Assembly: GCA_003215355.1 (NCBI GenBank)
Contig: QCKL01000004.1
Location: 37,810-101,809 of the forward strand
DNA from: Prochlorococcus sp. AG-409-O23
GTDB lineage: Bacteria; Cyanobacteriota; Cyanobacteriia; PCC-6307; Cyanobiaceae
Reading direction: 5' to 3'
DNA length: 64,000 nt
Position numbers and translations under genes: made by a program. Shown here one piece after another: positions 62,526 through 64,000 of the stretch. The notes under the pieces are model-generated. The model was not told where the DNA came from. It was given only the letters and a program-made list of their open reading frames with translations, and ran no database searches. Positions within the stretch are counted from its first letter, which is position 1; each line of letters begins with the position of its first letter.

Positions 62526-63143
62526 ATGACCATGACATTGAGAGTGGTGGTTCCTCCCCACCCCCTAATCGCGCACTGGTTAACCATGCTACGCAATGCA
62601 ACTACACCAGCACCTCTTTATGCCACAGGCCTAGAAGAATTAGGAAGATGGCTCTCTTACGAAGCAATTAGAGACTGGCTACCCCATAGAGATGAAGAGG
62701 TGAAGACGCCTGAGACAAATACCAAAGGGACAGTAATTGAATACAGCGTCCCTTTATTAGCAATACCAATCAAACAAGGGGGATTTGAACTTTGGCAAGG
62801 AGCAAGGAAGGTTCTTCCCAATCCGTTTTTGTGTATAGACGGTGTCCCTGATTCAATCGAGGCTAATGCAGGAGTTGTTATTTTTATTTCACAAATTGCC
62901 AGCGCTAAAAAGTTACTCGAGACTTTGAAATTACTAAAGGCTCAGAATGTGGAGAGCAGGAGAATTAGGGTTATAACAGCTATTGCTTCAAGTCCAGGCC
63001 TTAAAAATCTTGGAGAATCAATACCTGACTTGACAATTTATACAGCTTGTATTGACCCTGAGCTCTCCCAAAATGAGACTGTCATTCCAGGGATAGGGAA
63101 TCCTTCCTTGAGACTGAATACAAGAATCGCAAGCTCGACTTAA
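62526..63143 (+). CDS. Uracil phosphoribosyltransferase-like protein
   Basis: VVPPHPLIAHWLTMLRNATTPAPLYATGLEELGRWLSYEA...DLTIYTACIDPELSQNETVIPGIGNPSLRL. Confidence 0.75.
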   Translation: MTMTLRVVVPPHPLIAHWLTMLRNATTPAPLYATGLEELGRWLSYEAIRDWLPHRDEEVKTPETNTKGTVIEYSVPLLAIPIKQGGFELWQGARKVLPNPFLCIDGVPDSIEANAGVVIFISQIASAKKLLETLKLLKAQNVESRRIRVITAIASSPGLKNLGESIPDLTIYTACIDPELSQNETVIPGIGNPSLRLNTRIASST

Positions 63144-63168
63144 GATTAAGAAGAAACGATTAGAAGAC

Positions 63169-63468
63169 ATGGGTGAATATCGCGAAACTGCATCAGGAAG
63201 TATCACTTCTTTAATTAGTGGTGCAGTACTAGGTGCAGCTGGACTTGCCTGGTGGTTGTTCTCTGAAGCAGAAAGGCGCCAACAAAGTCGAAAGCAAAGG
63301 GCAATGCTCTATGCCCCTCGCATTCAAGATGGTTCTGAAGCTTTTGAGAGCTCATCACCTCCATTGGACAATGAAGGTAGCGAGCAATTAGAGCAGAGGG
63401 TCGAACAATTGAATGCAGCTATTGCTGATGTTCGTAGACAACTAGAAGACTTAGGTGCAAGAAATTAA
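63169..63468 (+). CDS. Conserved hypothetical single-TM protein
   Basis: [25 protein letters not shown], coiled C-terminus. Confidence 0.55.
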   Translation: MGEYRETASGSITSLISGAVLGAAGLAWWLFSEAERRQQSRKQRAMLYAPRIQDGSEAFESSSPPLDNEGSEQLEQRVEQLNAAIADVRRQLEDLGARN

Positions 63469-63517
63469 TCCACCATTAGGTTTAAAAACAACAGAGCCCA
63501 GTCCCAAATCTCCAAAA

Positions 63518-64000
63518 ATGCTTAGATCTAACGCAATCACCAAGGGGATACAACGCTCCCCAAACAGGGCCATGCTTCGAGCAGTGGGCTTTGGAGATGA
63601 TGACTTCAACAAGCCAATAGTTGGGATTGCTAATGGTTACAGCACTATCACTCCTTGCAATGTTGGACTAAATGATCTTGCACTTCGTTCTGAGGAGGCT
63701 GCCAGGCTTGCAGGTGCCATGCCGCAGATGTTCGGCACTATCACTGTTAGCGATGGAATCTCAATGGGAACAGAAGGGATGAAGTATTCCCTAGTATCTA
63801 GGGAGGTAATTGCTGACTCTATTGAGACCGCATGCAATGCTCAAAGCATGGATGGAGTTATTGCAATTGGAGGTTGCGACAAAAATATGCCTGCAGCAAT
63901 TCTTTCAATGGCAAGAATGAACATTCCTGGAATATTTATTTACGGAGGAACAATCAAGCCAGGAAAATTAGACGGCTGTGATTTGACAGTAGTAAGTGCA
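63518..64000 (+). CDS. ilvD: Dihydroxy-acid dehydratase (3' truncated by window edge)
   Basis: Hand translation [48 protein letters not shown]...[27 protein letters not shown]...[11 protein letters not shown]. Confidence 0.95.
   Translation, partial: MLRSNAITKGIQRSPNRAMLRAVGFGDDDFNKPIVGIANGYSTITPCNVGLNDLALRSEEAARLAGAMPQMFGTITVSDGISMGTEGMKYSLVSREVIADSIETACNAQSMDGVIAIGGCDKNMPAAILSMARMNIPGIFIYGGTIKPGKLDGCDLTVVSA

Overview
The gene content (psaK, Psb29/Thf1, DUF2499/DUF3593/DUF3685/DUF3727/DUF3104 families, proteobacterial-type phosphoribulokinase) and the low GC point to a marine picocyanobacterium, most likely a low-light Prochlorococcus. This assignment is by pattern recognition; no search was run. 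Two conserved housekeeping blocks (about 1-16 kb and 35-64 kb) flank an AT-rich accessory region (about 16-35 kb). That region holds many short orphan ORFs, secreted proteins, an RTX metalloprotease, a Rieske oxygenase/mini-membrane-protein/ABC-ATPase operon, and an iron-related cluster (two ferritins, a Crp-family regulator, a FutC/FbpC-like ATPase). Hand translation below the ORF-track size cutoff gave several probable small proteins, including a 51-aa twin-CX3C protein just downstream of a perfect 46-bp palindrome. Other points of interest are a tandemly repeated inverted-repeat element upstream of the Crp-family gene, a PPC/DUF296-glutaredoxin fusion, and a decayed gene after the first ABC-transporter CDS. 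No rRNA, tRNA, CRISPR array, transposase or integrase was recognised.
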